Source: an uncultured Clostridia bacterium (GTDB lineage Bacteria; Bacillota; Clostridia; Christensenellales; Aristaeellaceae). Taken from it: a DNA stretch of 8,875 nt. Positions 1 to 5,913 of the stretch are shown here, piece after piece. The stretch is from positions 1 to 8,875 of the forward strand of contig CAMKAE010000082.1 in NCBI GenBank assembly GCA_946410395.1, in the 5' to 3' direction. How positions within the stretch are numbered: the stretch's first letter is position 1; each line of letters starts with the position of its first letter. Position numbers and translations under genes: made by a program. Below the pieces are notes generated by a model. The model worked only from the letters and a program-made list of their open reading frames with translations. It was not told the DNA's origin and made no database searches.

Positions 1-37
1 GCTGACGGAGGGCATCCTGCTCGACCTGCTCCGCTGA
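1..37 (+). CDS. 3' end of an upstream gene (partial)
   Basis: Reading from base 2, an open frame gives LTEGILLDLLR and then TGA at 35-37. Only 11 codons are visible, so no product can be named. The Leu-rich amphipathic tail after an LT dipeptide resembles the closing helix of TlpA-like redoxins, such as the tail of the next gene, but that is a weak inference. It could be any alpha-helical C-terminus. The next gene lies 99 bp downstream on the same strand. Confidence 0.4.
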   Translation, partial: LTEGILLDLLR

Positions 38-59
38 GCCATCAAGCGTTTACTGTGAA

Positions 60-104
60 AGTACGAAGTCAATTCATTCATAGTGTTAAATCGTACTTCG
101 TACT
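60..104. repeat. 10-bp perfect inverted repeat in AT-rich leader
   Basis: AGTACGAAGT (60-69) and ACTTCGTACT (95-104) are exact reverse complements separated by 25 nt of AT-rich DNA. The right arm lies within a tandem duplication of TCGTACT (91-97, 98-104). No T-run follows, so it does not look like an intrinsic terminator for the upstream gene. It lies just before the redoxin gene, in the interval where its promoter would be expected. It may be an operator or an mRNA stem-loop, but no convincing -35/-10 pair was found around it. Confidence 0.5.
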
Positions 105-120
105 GTTTATGTTGATTTCA

Positions 121-127
121 GGAAGGG
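121..127 (+). promoter_or_regulatory. Ribosome binding site deciding the redoxin start
   Basis: GGAAGGG lies directly against an ATG at 128 but 9 nt before the in-frame ATG at 137. Spacing therefore favours 137. Starting there also places the signal peptide at the N-terminus. Confidence 0.6.
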
Positions 128-136
128 ATGAAACCC

Positions 137-664
137 ATGAAAGCATTCGCCCGCATCGTTGCCCTGCTGCTTCTGGCCGCCCTGCTGCCCCTGTGCGCTC
201 TGGCGGAGGAGCCCACCGTCGAGGCGGAGGAGCTCCCCCGCTTCCCCGAGTTCTCTCTGACCGACCAGTACGGCCGGGTCTGGACCAATGAGGACCTGGC
301 CGGCAAGCGCGTTTTCCTCAACATCTGGACCACCTGGTGCCCCTACTGCATTCAGGAGATGCCCGACATCGAGAAGCTCTATCAGGACACGGGTCTCAAC
401 GAGGGCGACACCGTGATCCTCGGCCTGGATCCGCTGACCATGGACAACACCGACGCCGCGGGCGTCATCGCCTTCCTGCAGGAGCAGGGCGTGACCTATC
501 CGGTGCTGATCGACACGGACGGGGCGCTCTTCAGCCAGCTTGATGTGGAGGGCTACCCCACCACCTACTTCATCCTCCCCGACGGCACCGTCCCCGGCTA
601 CATGCCCGGCATGATGACCTACAACACCATGGTGCAGCTGCTGGACCTGATCGTCGCGCAGTGA
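137..664 (+). CDS. Exported TlpA/ResA-like thiol-disulfide redoxin
   Basis: This 175-residue protein has the thioredoxin-like fold of the TlpA/ResA family, which reduces or exchanges protein disulfides outside the cytoplasmic membrane. Residues 1-23 form a signal peptide: a short basic start, a Leu/Ala-rich core, and ALA before EE as a probable signal peptidase I site. Cys20 is preceded by Leu, so a lipobox is poor. The core follows: LNIWTTWCPYC holds the CxxC active site (Cys68, Cys71), and GYPTTYFI carries the cis-Pro (Pro141) opposite it. The length is normal for the family. The start at 137 is preferred over 128 because of ribosome-binding-site spacing. A strong terminator follows, so it is transcribed apart from the polyamine operon. 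No CcdA-type electron donor is in the window, and its client is unknown. The family call is firm, the precise role is not. Confidence 0.88.
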   Translation: MKAFARIVALLLLAALLPLCALAEEPTVEAEELPRFPEFSLTDQYGRVWTNEDLAGKRVFLNIWTTWCPYCIQEMPDIEKLYQDTGLNEGDTVILGLDPLTMDNTDAAGVIAFLQEQGVTYPVLIDTDGALFSQLDVEGYPTTYFILPDGTVPGYMPGMMTYNTMVQLLDLIVAQ

Positions 665-677
665 TCCCGCTGCCACC

Positions 678-701
678 AACCGCCCGCCGGGCGGTTTTTT
701 T
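678..701 (+). terminator. Rho-independent terminator after the redoxin gene
   Basis: AACCGCCC and GGGCGGTT form an 8-bp stem around a GCC loop (678-696), followed by an unbroken T-run to 701. It starts 14 nt after the redoxin stop codon and insulates that gene from the promoter at 713. Confidence 0.93.
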
Positions 702-712
702 CGTAGCAGGTA

Positions 713-741
713 TTGACAAAGCCCACTCCCTGTGTTTTAAT
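713..741 (+). promoter_or_regulatory. Sigma-A-type promoter with extended -10
   Basis: A perfect -35 box TTGACA (713-718) is followed after exactly 17 nt by TTTAAT (736-741), five of six matches to TATAAT. A TGn extended -10 (TG at 733-734) precedes it. Transcription would start near 748, giving a leader of about 85 nt before the regulator gene. This is the only convincing promoter seen upstream of potABCD, so it may drive the whole unit. Confidence 0.85.
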
Positions 742-756
742 TCATCTCGCCTGCTT

Positions 757-773
757 GTTTAGTGATTCTAAAC
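757..773. promoter_or_regulatory. Candidate operator, copy 1
   Basis: GTTTAG-tgatt-CTAAAC is a perfect 6-bp inverted repeat with a 5-bp spacer. It begins about 9 nt downstream of the predicted transcription start, where a bound repressor could block RNA polymerase escape. The spacer differs from copy 2 while the arms are shared, as expected for a protein-binding site. Confidence 0.6.
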
Positions 774-791
774 CTGACAGTGCGATCCGCG

Positions 792-808
792 GTTTAGCGG
801 TACTGAAC
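792..808. promoter_or_regulatory. Candidate operator, copy 2
   Basis: GTTTAG-cggta-CTGAAC repeats copy 1 with the same arm length and 5-bp spacer and one changed arm base (A to G). Centre-to-centre distance from copy 1 is 35 bp. It ends 6 nt before the ribosome binding site of the regulator gene. The HTH regulator encoded immediately downstream is the most likely ligand (inference). Confidence 0.55.
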
Positions 809-814
809 AAACCC

Positions 815-824
815 GGGAGGAGGG
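815..824 (+). promoter_or_regulatory. Ribosome binding site fixing a GTG start
   Basis: GGGAGGAGGG ends 8 nt before the GTG at 833. An in-frame ATG exists farther upstream at 713, but it overlaps the -35 box of the promoter and would add 40 residues unrelated to the HTH fold. GTG 833 is therefore the start. Confidence 0.85.
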
Positions 825-832
825 ATACGGCT

Positions 833-1375
833 GTGAACATCGGTGAAAAGCTCAAACAGCTGCGGCAGCAGCGGGGGCTGACCCAGGAGGAGCTGGCGGA
901 CCGCTGCGAGCTGAGCAAAGGCTTCATCTCTCAGGTGGAGCGGAATCTCGCTTCCCCCTCCATCGCCACGCTGACGGACATGCTGGAGTGCCTGGGCGTG
1001 ACGCCGGCGGACTTCTTCGCGGACAAGGACGGCGAGAAGACAGTCTTCGGCCCCCAGGACATGTTCGTCAAGGAAGACCCGGACACCCTGCGCGGCTCCA
1101 TCACCTGGCTGGTGCCCAACGCCCAGAAGAACGACATGGAGCCGATTCTGGTGGAGCTGGGCGAGGGCGGGCAGAGCTATGACATGCCCCCGGGGGAAGG
1201 CGAGGAATTCGGCTATGTGCTGGGCGGCAGCGTCTGGCTGGTGGTCGGGGAAAAGCGCACCCGGCTCAGGACCGGCGCCAGCTTCTGCATCCATCCGCGC
1301 CAGTCCCACCGCCTCGTCAACGCAGGCAAGAGCCGGGCCCGGGTGCTGTGGGTGTCCACGCCGCCAAGCTTCTGA
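833..1375 (+). CDS. XRE-family HTH regulator with C-terminal cupin domain
   Basis: This 180-residue cytoplasmic regulator has an N-terminal Cro/C1-type helix-turn-helix and a C-terminal cupin_2 beta-barrel, the PuuR-like architecture used for small-molecule-responsive control. Residues 6-60 hold the HTH: LTQEELADRC is the first helix and GFISQVERN the recognition helix. Residues about 105-177 form the cupin, with GEEFGYVLGGSVWL and PRQSHRLVN as its two motifs, ending in VLWVSTPPSF. The first cupin motif reads PPGEGEEF and lacks the usual metal-binding histidines. The barrel may therefore bind ligand without metal. Firmicutes polyamine importers are often preceded by such a regulator, so control of potABCD is likely, and the two palindromes in its leader suggest autoregulation. 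The effector is unknown; a polyamine is the natural guess. Confidence 0.9.
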   Translation: MNIGEKLKQLRQQRGLTQEELADRCELSKGFISQVERNLASPSIATLTDMLECLGVTPADFFADKDGEKTVFGPQDMFVKEDPDTLRGSITWLVPNAQKNDMEPILVELGEGGQSYDMPPGEGEEFGYVLGGSVWLVVGEKRTRLRTGASFCIHPRQSHRLVNAGKSRARVLWVSTPPSF

Positions 1376-1376
1376 A
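1358..1376 (+). repeat. 19-bp direct repeat, copy 1 (3' end of regulator gene)
   Basis: ACGCCGCCAAGCTTCTGAA covers the last five sense codons (TPPSF), the stop codon and one more base of the XRE-cupin gene. It recurs with a single A-to-G difference at 1593-1611, beyond the palindromic element. Confidence 0.85.
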
Positions 1377-1400
1377 ATCATCATTATTATAAAGAAAAAA

Positions 1401-1568
1401 CGTATCTATTCAGTCGTACGATTCGCTTTTGCTAAAACCCCTCTGTCGCTGCGGCGACATCTCCCCTTTCAGGGGAGACAAGGGTTCAAAGTTACTCAAA
1501 GCCTCCCCTGAAAGGGGAGGGGGACCGCTTGCGGTGGAAGGGTTCCTTGGCAGGACTGAATAGTTACG
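1401..1568. mobile_element. MITE-like palindromic element between regulator and potA
   Basis: CGTATCTATTCAGTC (1401-1415) and GACTGAATAGTTACG (1554-1568) are terminal inverted repeats matching at 14 of 15 positions. Inside are hairpins TCTCCCC-TTTCA-GGGGAGA (1460-1478) and CCTCCCC-TGAAA-GGGGAGG (1502-1520), which are near reverse complements of each other, plus TGTCGC/GCGACA (1444-1459) and ACCGC/GCGGT (1524-1535). The 168-bp unit therefore folds into a mirrored structure. It encodes nothing. An exact direct repeat, GAAAAAACG, lies at 1394-1402 and 1568-1576, consistent with a target duplication whose edges blur into the repeat ends. From memory, palindromes with CTCCCCTTTCAGGGGAG-like cores are dispersed in gut Clostridia genomes; mobility by a transposase supplied elsewhere is inferred. 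No T-run follows the hairpins, so they are not classic terminators. Confidence 0.75.
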
Positions 1569-1592
1569 AAAAAACGCTGTATTTTCACAGGA

Positions 1593-1611
1593 ACGCCGCC
1601 GAGCTTCTGAA
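1593..1611 (+). repeat. 19-bp direct repeat, copy 2 (after the element)
   Basis: ACGCCGCCGAGCTTCTGAA matches the end of the regulator gene at 18 of 19 bases. Read in the same frame, the preceding bases give RCIFTG before TPPSF-stop, compared with RVLWVS before TPPSF-stop in the intact gene. It therefore looks like a degenerate second copy of the cupin C-terminus. It lies 28 nt before potA. Confidence 0.75.
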
Positions 1612-1638
1612 CCAAATACAACATCGGAGGATGCCGCC

Positions 1639-3219
1639 ATGCGCAAACTGATCGAGTTCCGGAACATCGTCAAGACCTTCGACGGCCAGCAGGTTCTCAA
1701 AGGCGTGAACCTGAACATTTTCGAGAACGAGTTCGTCACCCTGCTGGGCCCTTCCGGCTGCGGCAAGACGACGCTGCTGCGGATCCTGGGCGGCTTTCTG
1801 GAGCAGGACGAGGGCACGGTCATCTTCGACGGCCAGTGCATCGACAACGTCCCGCCCTACAAGCGGGAGATCAACACGGTCTTCCAGCGCTATGCCCTCT
1901 TCCCCCACATGAATGTCTATGAAAACATCGCCTTCGGCCTGCGCATCAAAAAGCTGGGCAACGACATCATCCGGCAGAAGGTGAACCGCATGCTTTCGCT
2001 GGTGAACCTGGAGGGCTACGGCAAGCGCAACGTGACCCGCCTCTCCGGCGGCCAGCAGCAGCGCGTCGCCATCGCCCGCGCCCTGGTGAACGAGCCCAAT
2101 GTGCTGCTGCTCGACGAGCCGCTGGGCGCCCTGGACCTGAAGCTGCGCAAGGAGATGCAGCGGGAGCTCAAGCGCATCCAGCAGGAGGTGGGCATCACCT
2201 TCATCTATGTGACCCATGACCAGGAGGAAGCCCTGACCATGAGCGACAAGATCGTGGTGATGAACGCCGGCAAGATCGAGCAGATCGGCACGCCGCTGGA
2301 GATCTACAACGAGCCGGCCAACGCCTATGTGGCGCGCTTCATCGGGGAGAGCAACATCACCACGGGCCTGATGAAGTCCGAAACCCAGGTCCGCTTCGAC
2401 GACCGGGATTTCGAGTGCCAGGACTACCGCTTCAAGCAGGGCGAGGCGGTGGACGTGCTGATCCGGCCCGAGGACATCGCCATCGTGCCGCCCGGGAAGG
2501 GCGTGATGACCGGCGAGGTCAAGAGCGTAGTGTTCAAGGGCGTCCACTACGAGCTGATGGTGGAGACCCGCATCGGCACCAGCAAGACCGTGAAGATGAA
2601 CGTGGTGACCTCCCACGACCTGTCCAACCCCGACAACGGCGAGAAGATCAGCGCCAACGATTTCTACGTGGACCTGGACGACCTGGAAAACAAGGAGTTC
2701 ACCGATCTGGACTTCATCTCCATCGCCAACGCCCAGGCCTGGGATGAGGAGAACCGCGACATCTCCCTGACCCGGGTCTCCCACAACATTGAAAAACAGC
2801 CCGGCGTCTACAGCATCACCTTCGGCACCGACCGCAAGACCGAGATCACCGTCAAGGTGTACGTCGTGCACCCGGAGTACGTGGAGGACGCCCGGCACAA
2901 CATCGGCATCAGCGCCCTGGACTTCTTTATCACCCCGGAGGAAATCCAGGAGTCCATGGCCATCTCCACCGACCTGAAGACCTGGGCCAGCGCCGAGGCC
3001 TGGAACCTGCAGGACGACTCCCCCGTGGACATCACCGACGTGAAGTTCGACTTCGACCCGGCACAGGTCACCGAGGGCTCCTACGAAATCACCTTCGCCA
3101 CCCAGGGCCGGGAATACAAGGTGGAGACCACCTCCCGCCATGAAGCCGGCGACCGCGTCGGCCTGGCCTTCGGCCCGGAGAACATCCACCTGATGCGGAA
3201 GGAGGTCTATGAAACTTGA
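1639..3219 (+). CDS. potA: Polyamine ABC transporter ATPase PotA with enlarged C-terminal region
   Basis: This is the cytoplasmic ATPase that powers spermidine/putrescine import with PotB, PotC and PotD. The ABC domain (about 1-236) is complete: Walker A GPSGCGKTT (37-45), Q-loop Gln83, signature LSGGQQQR (135-142), Walker B VLLLDEP (155-161) and switch His193. A TOBE-type domain starts near 237 (RPEDIAIVPPG, 276-286) and finishes with GDRVGLAFGPENIHLMRK (504-521). Between these parts lie about 180 extra residues (about 313-495) with two Ig-like repeats, making the protein 526 residues rather than the usual 350-380. The start at 1639 follows GGAGG (1626-1630) by 8 nt; an ATG at 1631 is out of frame. 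The stop overlaps the potB start by 4 bp. Catalytic residues look intact, so an active ATPase is expected. Confidence 0.95.
   Translation: MRKLIEFRNIVKTFDGQQVLKGVNLNIFENEFVTLLGPSGCGKTTLLRILGGFLEQDEGTVIFDGQCIDNVPPYKREINTVFQRYALFPHMNVYENIAFGLRIKKLGNDIIRQKVNRMLSLVNLEGYGKRNVTRLSGGQQQRVAIARALVNEPNVLLLDEPLGALDLKLRKEMQRELKRIQQEVGITFIYVTHDQEEALTMSDKIVVMNAGKIEQIGTPLEIYNEPANAYVARFIGESNITTGLMKSETQVRFDDRDFECQDYRFKQGEAVDVLIRPEDIAIVPPGKGVMTGEVKSVVFKGVHYELMVETRIGTSKTVKMNVVTSHDLSNPDNGEKISANDFYVDLDDLENKEFTDLDFISIANAQAWDEENRDISLTRVSHNIEKQPGVYSITFGTDRKTEITVKVYVVHPEYVEDARHNIGISALDFFITPEEIQESMAISTDLKTWASAEAWNLQDDSPVDITDVKFDFDPAQVTEGSYEITFATQGREYKVETTSRHEAGDRVGLAFGPENIHLMRKEVYET
2575..3123 (+). other. Insertion with two Ig-like repeats inside the PotA TOBE region
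   Basis: This covers PotA residues about 313-495. Two stretches match each other. The first has AQAW (365-368), then DISLTRV, then PGVYSITFGTD (388-398) and a beta-strand TEITVKVYVV. The second has AEAW (452-455), then DITDVKF, then EGSYEITFATQG (479-490) and EYKVETTS. The 'PGxYxITF...TVKV' pattern is that of Ig-like domains of Gram-positive surface proteins, yet here it sits in a cytosolic ATPase. Reading frame and codon use continue without a break, so this is a real part of the gene. Boundaries are approximate. Confidence 0.65.
3199..3205 (+). promoter_or_regulatory. Ribosome binding site for potB
   Basis: AAGGAGG sits inside the end of potA, 10 nt before the TTG at 3216. An ATG only 3 nt away at 3209 is in another frame, whose product has no PotB-like features. 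Confidence 0.7.
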
Positions 3220-3998
3220 AATCCTTCTTTCGCATGACCTACCCCTACATCCTCTGGATCGCCCTGTTCGTGGTCGCCCCGATGATCATGATCCTGCTCT
3301 ACGCCTTCACCAAGGACGGCGGCAACCGGACCCTGATCTTCCGCTTCACCCTGGACAACTTCATTCGCTTCTTCCAGGATCCCACCTTTACCAAGGTGCT
3401 GCTGACCTCCCTGCGGATCGCGCTGATCACCACGGTCTTCTGCATCCTCATCGGCTACCCGGCGGCCCTGATCATCGCCAACCTGCCCGAGCGCCTGCAG
3501 ACCCTGATGGTCCTGCTGCTGACCCTGCCCATGTGGATCAACATGCTGCTCAAGACCTACGCCTGGCGCGGCATCCTCAACGATTTCACCCTGAACAGCG
3601 AGATCAAGGTGTTCATCGGCATGGTCTATGACTTCCTGCCCTACATGATCATCCAGATCCACACCGCCATCGCCAAGATGGACCGGGATCTGCTGACCGC
3701 CGCCTACGACCTGGGCGCCAACCGCTGGAAGACCTTCCTGAAGGTCACCCTTCCCTTGAGCGTGCCGGGCATCATCAGCGGCATCACCCTGGTCTTCCTG
3801 CCTGCCGTGTCCAGCTTTGTCATTCCGAAGCTGCTCGGCGGCGGCGACTATGTGCTGATCGGCAACCTGATCGAGACCTTCTTCATCTCCACGGGCGACT
3901 GGAACTTTGGCAGCGCCATTTCCCTGGTCATGGCCCTGATCATCATCGCGTCCATGTGGGTCACCAGGAAGCTGGACCGCAACGCGCAAACGGAGTGA
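3216..3998 (+). CDS. potB: Polyamine ABC transporter permease PotB
   Basis: This is one of the two membrane permeases of the polyamine importer, 260 residues, with the MetI-like six-helix fold. Hydrophobic segments lie at about 9-30, 62-88, 95-113, 132-152, 184-206 and 232-250. The cytoplasmic EAA loop that docks on PotA reads LLTAAYDLGANRWKTFLKV (about 159-177) and continues into TLPLSVPG. The start is the TTG at 3216, which overlaps the potA stop as TTGA and suggests translational coupling; the resulting start SFFRMTYPYILWIALFVV is typical for PotB. An alternative is the in-frame ATG six codons later. potC starts 5 nt after its stop. Length and motif positions are normal and nothing suggests loss of function. 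Confidence 0.94.
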   Translation: MKSFFRMTYPYILWIALFVVAPMIMILLYAFTKDGGNRTLIFRFTLDNFIRFFQDPTFTKVLLTSLRIALITTVFCILIGYPAALIIANLPERLQTLMVLLLTLPMWINMLLKTYAWRGILNDFTLNSEIKVFIGMVYDFLPYMIIQIHTAIAKMDRDLLTAAYDLGANRWKTFLKVTLPLSVPGIISGITLVFLPAVSSFVIPKLLGGGDYVLIGNLIETFFISTGDWNFGSAISLVMALIIIASMWVTRKLDRNAQTE

Positions 3999-4003
3999 CG
4001 GCG

Positions 4004-4816
4004 ATGGAAAGAAAGAAAAAAAGCCTGGGGTTCTTCTTCTCCAGAGGCTACCTGCTGCTGGTGCTGCTGTTCATCTATCTGCCCATCGCCTATGTGGTGG
4101 TCTTCTCGTTCAACAGCAGCAAGTCCCTGACCAACTTCACCGGCTTCTCCCTGCAGTGGTATGAGAACATGTTCAAAGACCGGACCATGCTGGAGAGCAT
4201 CCGGACGACCGTGGTGGTTGCCGTGATCGCCACGGCGGTCTCCACCGTGATCGGCACGGTGACGGCCATCGGCCTGAGCAAGGCCAGGCCCCTGATCCGC
4301 GCCATGGTGCTGGAGACGAACAACCTGCCGGTCCTCAACCCGGACATCGTCACCGCCATCGGCATGATGCTGCTCTTCATCGTCCCGGGCGTTCAGCTGA
4401 GCATGACCACGCTGGTCATCGCCCACATCACCTTCTGCACGCCCTATGTCATCCTGACCATCATGCCCAAGCTGCGGCAGCTGGATGACAATGTGGCGGA
4501 GGCCGCAATGGACCTGGGCGCAAGCCCCTTCAAGGCCCTGACAAAAGTCATCCTGCCCCAGATCTACCCGGCCATTCTCTCCGGCGCGCTGATCGCCTTC
4601 AGCATGTCCTTCGACGACTTCGTGATCTCCTTCTTCACCGCGGGCGTGGGCATCAACAACATCTCCATGTATGTCTACTCCATGAAGCGGTACAACCCCA
4701 GCGTCAACGCCCTGTCCACGCTGATCGTGGTCGTGGTGACGCTGATCCTGGTGCTGGTAAATGTGATTCCACATTTCAGAGACAAGAAAATCAAAAGGGA
4801 GGATCCTGAAACATGA
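4004..4816 (+). CDS. potC: Polyamine ABC transporter permease PotC
   Basis: This is the second permease, 270 residues, pairing with PotB to form the channel. The N-terminus is short and basic (MERKKKSLGFFFSRG), followed by a helix at about 16-35 (YLLLVLLFIYLPIAYVVVF). Further helices lie at about 67-90, 110-128, 133-153, 188-212 and 236-255. The EAA motif NVAEAAMDLGASPFKALTKV (163-182) is clear and runs into ILPQIYPAI. The loop motif SFDDFVISFF (202-211) is typical of PotC. The chosen ATG at 4004 has GGAG (3992-3995) 8 nt upstream; an in-frame ATG at 3956 lies inside potB and would add 16 residues unlike the family. The stop overlaps the potD start as ATGA. Confidence 0.95.
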   Translation: MERKKKSLGFFFSRGYLLLVLLFIYLPIAYVVVFSFNSSKSLTNFTGFSLQWYENMFKDRTMLESIRTTVVVAVIATAVSTVIGTVTAIGLSKARPLIRAMVLETNNLPVLNPDIVTAIGMMLLFIVPGVQLSMTTLVIAHITFCTPYVILTIMPKLRQLDDNVAEAAMDLGASPFKALTKVILPQIYPAILSGALIAFSMSFDDFVISFFTAGVGINNISMYVYSMKRYNPSVNALSTLIVVVVTLILVLVNVIPHFRDKKIKREDPET

Positions 4817-5913
4817 CCAAGCAGAATCAGAAACCCAACAAAAATCTCCTCATTGCGGTCGTCGCCGTCCTGGCCGTGCTGATCTTGCTGGCCCTCTTTG
4901 TCTGGCCGGGCTTCCTGAAGGGCGCGCCCAAGCGCGAGCTGAACGTCTACAACTGGGGCGAGTACATCGACAAGAACGTCCTCACCGCCTTCGAGCAGGC
5001 AAATGACGTCAAGATCAACTACTCCCTCTTCTCCTCCAACGAGGAAATGTACACCAAGCTGATGTCCGGCGCGTCCTATGACGTGATCATCCCCAGCGAC
5101 TACATGATCGAGCGCCTGATCAAGGAGGGCAAGCTGCAGAAGCTGGACAAGAAGGTGGTCACCAACCTGGACAACCTGACCGACGGCGTCCTGAACATGG
5201 CCTATGACCCCGACAACAGCTACAGCGTGCCCTACCTCTGGCAGACCGTGGGCATCGTGTACGACACCACGAAGATCTCCGAGAAGGAGATGGAGGCTCA
5301 GGGCTTCGAGGCCTTCCGCAACCCCGCCTACAAGGGCCATGTGTATATGTACGACTCCGAGCGCGACGGCTTCATGGTAGCCCTGAAGGCGCTGGGCTAC
5401 TCCGCCAACACCAGCAACAGGGATGAGCTCAATGCCGCCTACGAATGGCTGCGGGAGATGGACAAGGCCGTGGCTCCCTCCTACGTGACAGATGAGGTCA
5501 TCGACGCCATGGCCAACGGCGAGAAGTGGATGGCCCTGGTCTACAGCGGCGACGCCGCCTACATCCTCTCCCAGAACCCCAACATGAGCTACTGCACCCC
5601 CTACCAGGGCACCAACGTGGCCGTAGACGCCATGGTCATTCCGGCCAACGCCGCCAACCCCGAGCTGGCCAACCAGTTCATCAAGTTCATCCTCGACGAC
5701 GAGAACAGCCTGCTGATCTCCCAGGAGGTGGGCTATGCCTCCGCCAACAAGAACGTCCTGGCCGAGCTCTCTGGCCCCGAGGGGGACTATGAGGGCAACG
5801 TGGCCTATGTGCCCCGCGCCGGCTATGAGAAGGACGAGTACTATGTGGACATCCCCGAGGATCTGCGCGGTCTGTATTCCGAGATGTGGATCAAGGTCAA
5901 GCTCCACGAATAA
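4813..5913 (+). CDS. potD: Polyamine-binding protein PotD (extracellular)
   Basis: This is the 366-residue substrate-binding protein that captures polyamines outside the membrane and delivers them to PotBC. A basic start and a hydrophobic segment (about 12-30) export or anchor it. The mature part has the family opening LNVYNWGEYIDKNVLTAFE (43-61), then NEEMYTKLMSG, YDVIIPSDYMIERL, DGFMVALKALGYSANT and VYSGDAAYI. It ends with DAMVIPANAANPELANQFIKF and EVGYASANKN. No cysteine follows the hydrophobic segment (the only Cys is 261), so the lipoprotein anchor usual in Gram-positive PotD is missing. The segment may stay uncleaved as a membrane anchor. The usual binding-site Trp before the Asp of VDAMVIP appears to be Ala270. 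GGGAGG (4797-4802) precedes the start by 10 nt. A terminator follows. Confidence 0.94.
   Translation: MTKQNQKPNKNLLIAVVAVLAVLILLALFVWPGFLKGAPKRELNVYNWGEYIDKNVLTAFEQANDVKINYSLFSSNEEMYTKLMSGASYDVIIPSDYMIERLIKEGKLQKLDKKVVTNLDNLTDGVLNMAYDPDNSYSVPYLWQTVGIVYDTTKISEKEMEAQGFEAFRNPAYKGHVYMYDSERDGFMVALKALGYSANTSNRDELNAAYEWLREMDKAVAPSYVTDEVIDAMANGEKWMALVYSGDAAYILSQNPNMSYCTPYQGTNVAVDAMVIPANAANPELANQFIKFILDDENSLLISQEVGYASANKNVLAELSGPEGDYEGNVAYVPRAGYEKDEYYVDIPEDLRGLYSEMWIKVKLHE

Noticed and set aside
713..832. Extending the XRE-cupin protein upstream to an ATG at 713
   Set aside because: That ATG overlaps the -35 box, the extra 40 residues are unlike the family, and GTG 833 has a strong, well-spaced ribosome binding site.
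1444..1535. The hairpins between the regulator and potA as intrinsic terminators
   Set aside because: Neither stem is followed by a T-run on either strand. They fit the symmetric element better.
1377..1638. A separate promoter for potA
   Set aside because: AT-rich patches near 1384-1393 and 1561-1583 contain -10-like strings, but none has an acceptable -35 box at 16-18 nt.
1585..3189. A 534-codon open frame on the minus strand opposite potA
   Set aside because: It mirrors the codon structure of a GC-rich gene. Its product is low-complexity (Val/Leu/His/Asp/Gly-rich) with no recognisable domain, while the + strand encodes full ABC motifs.
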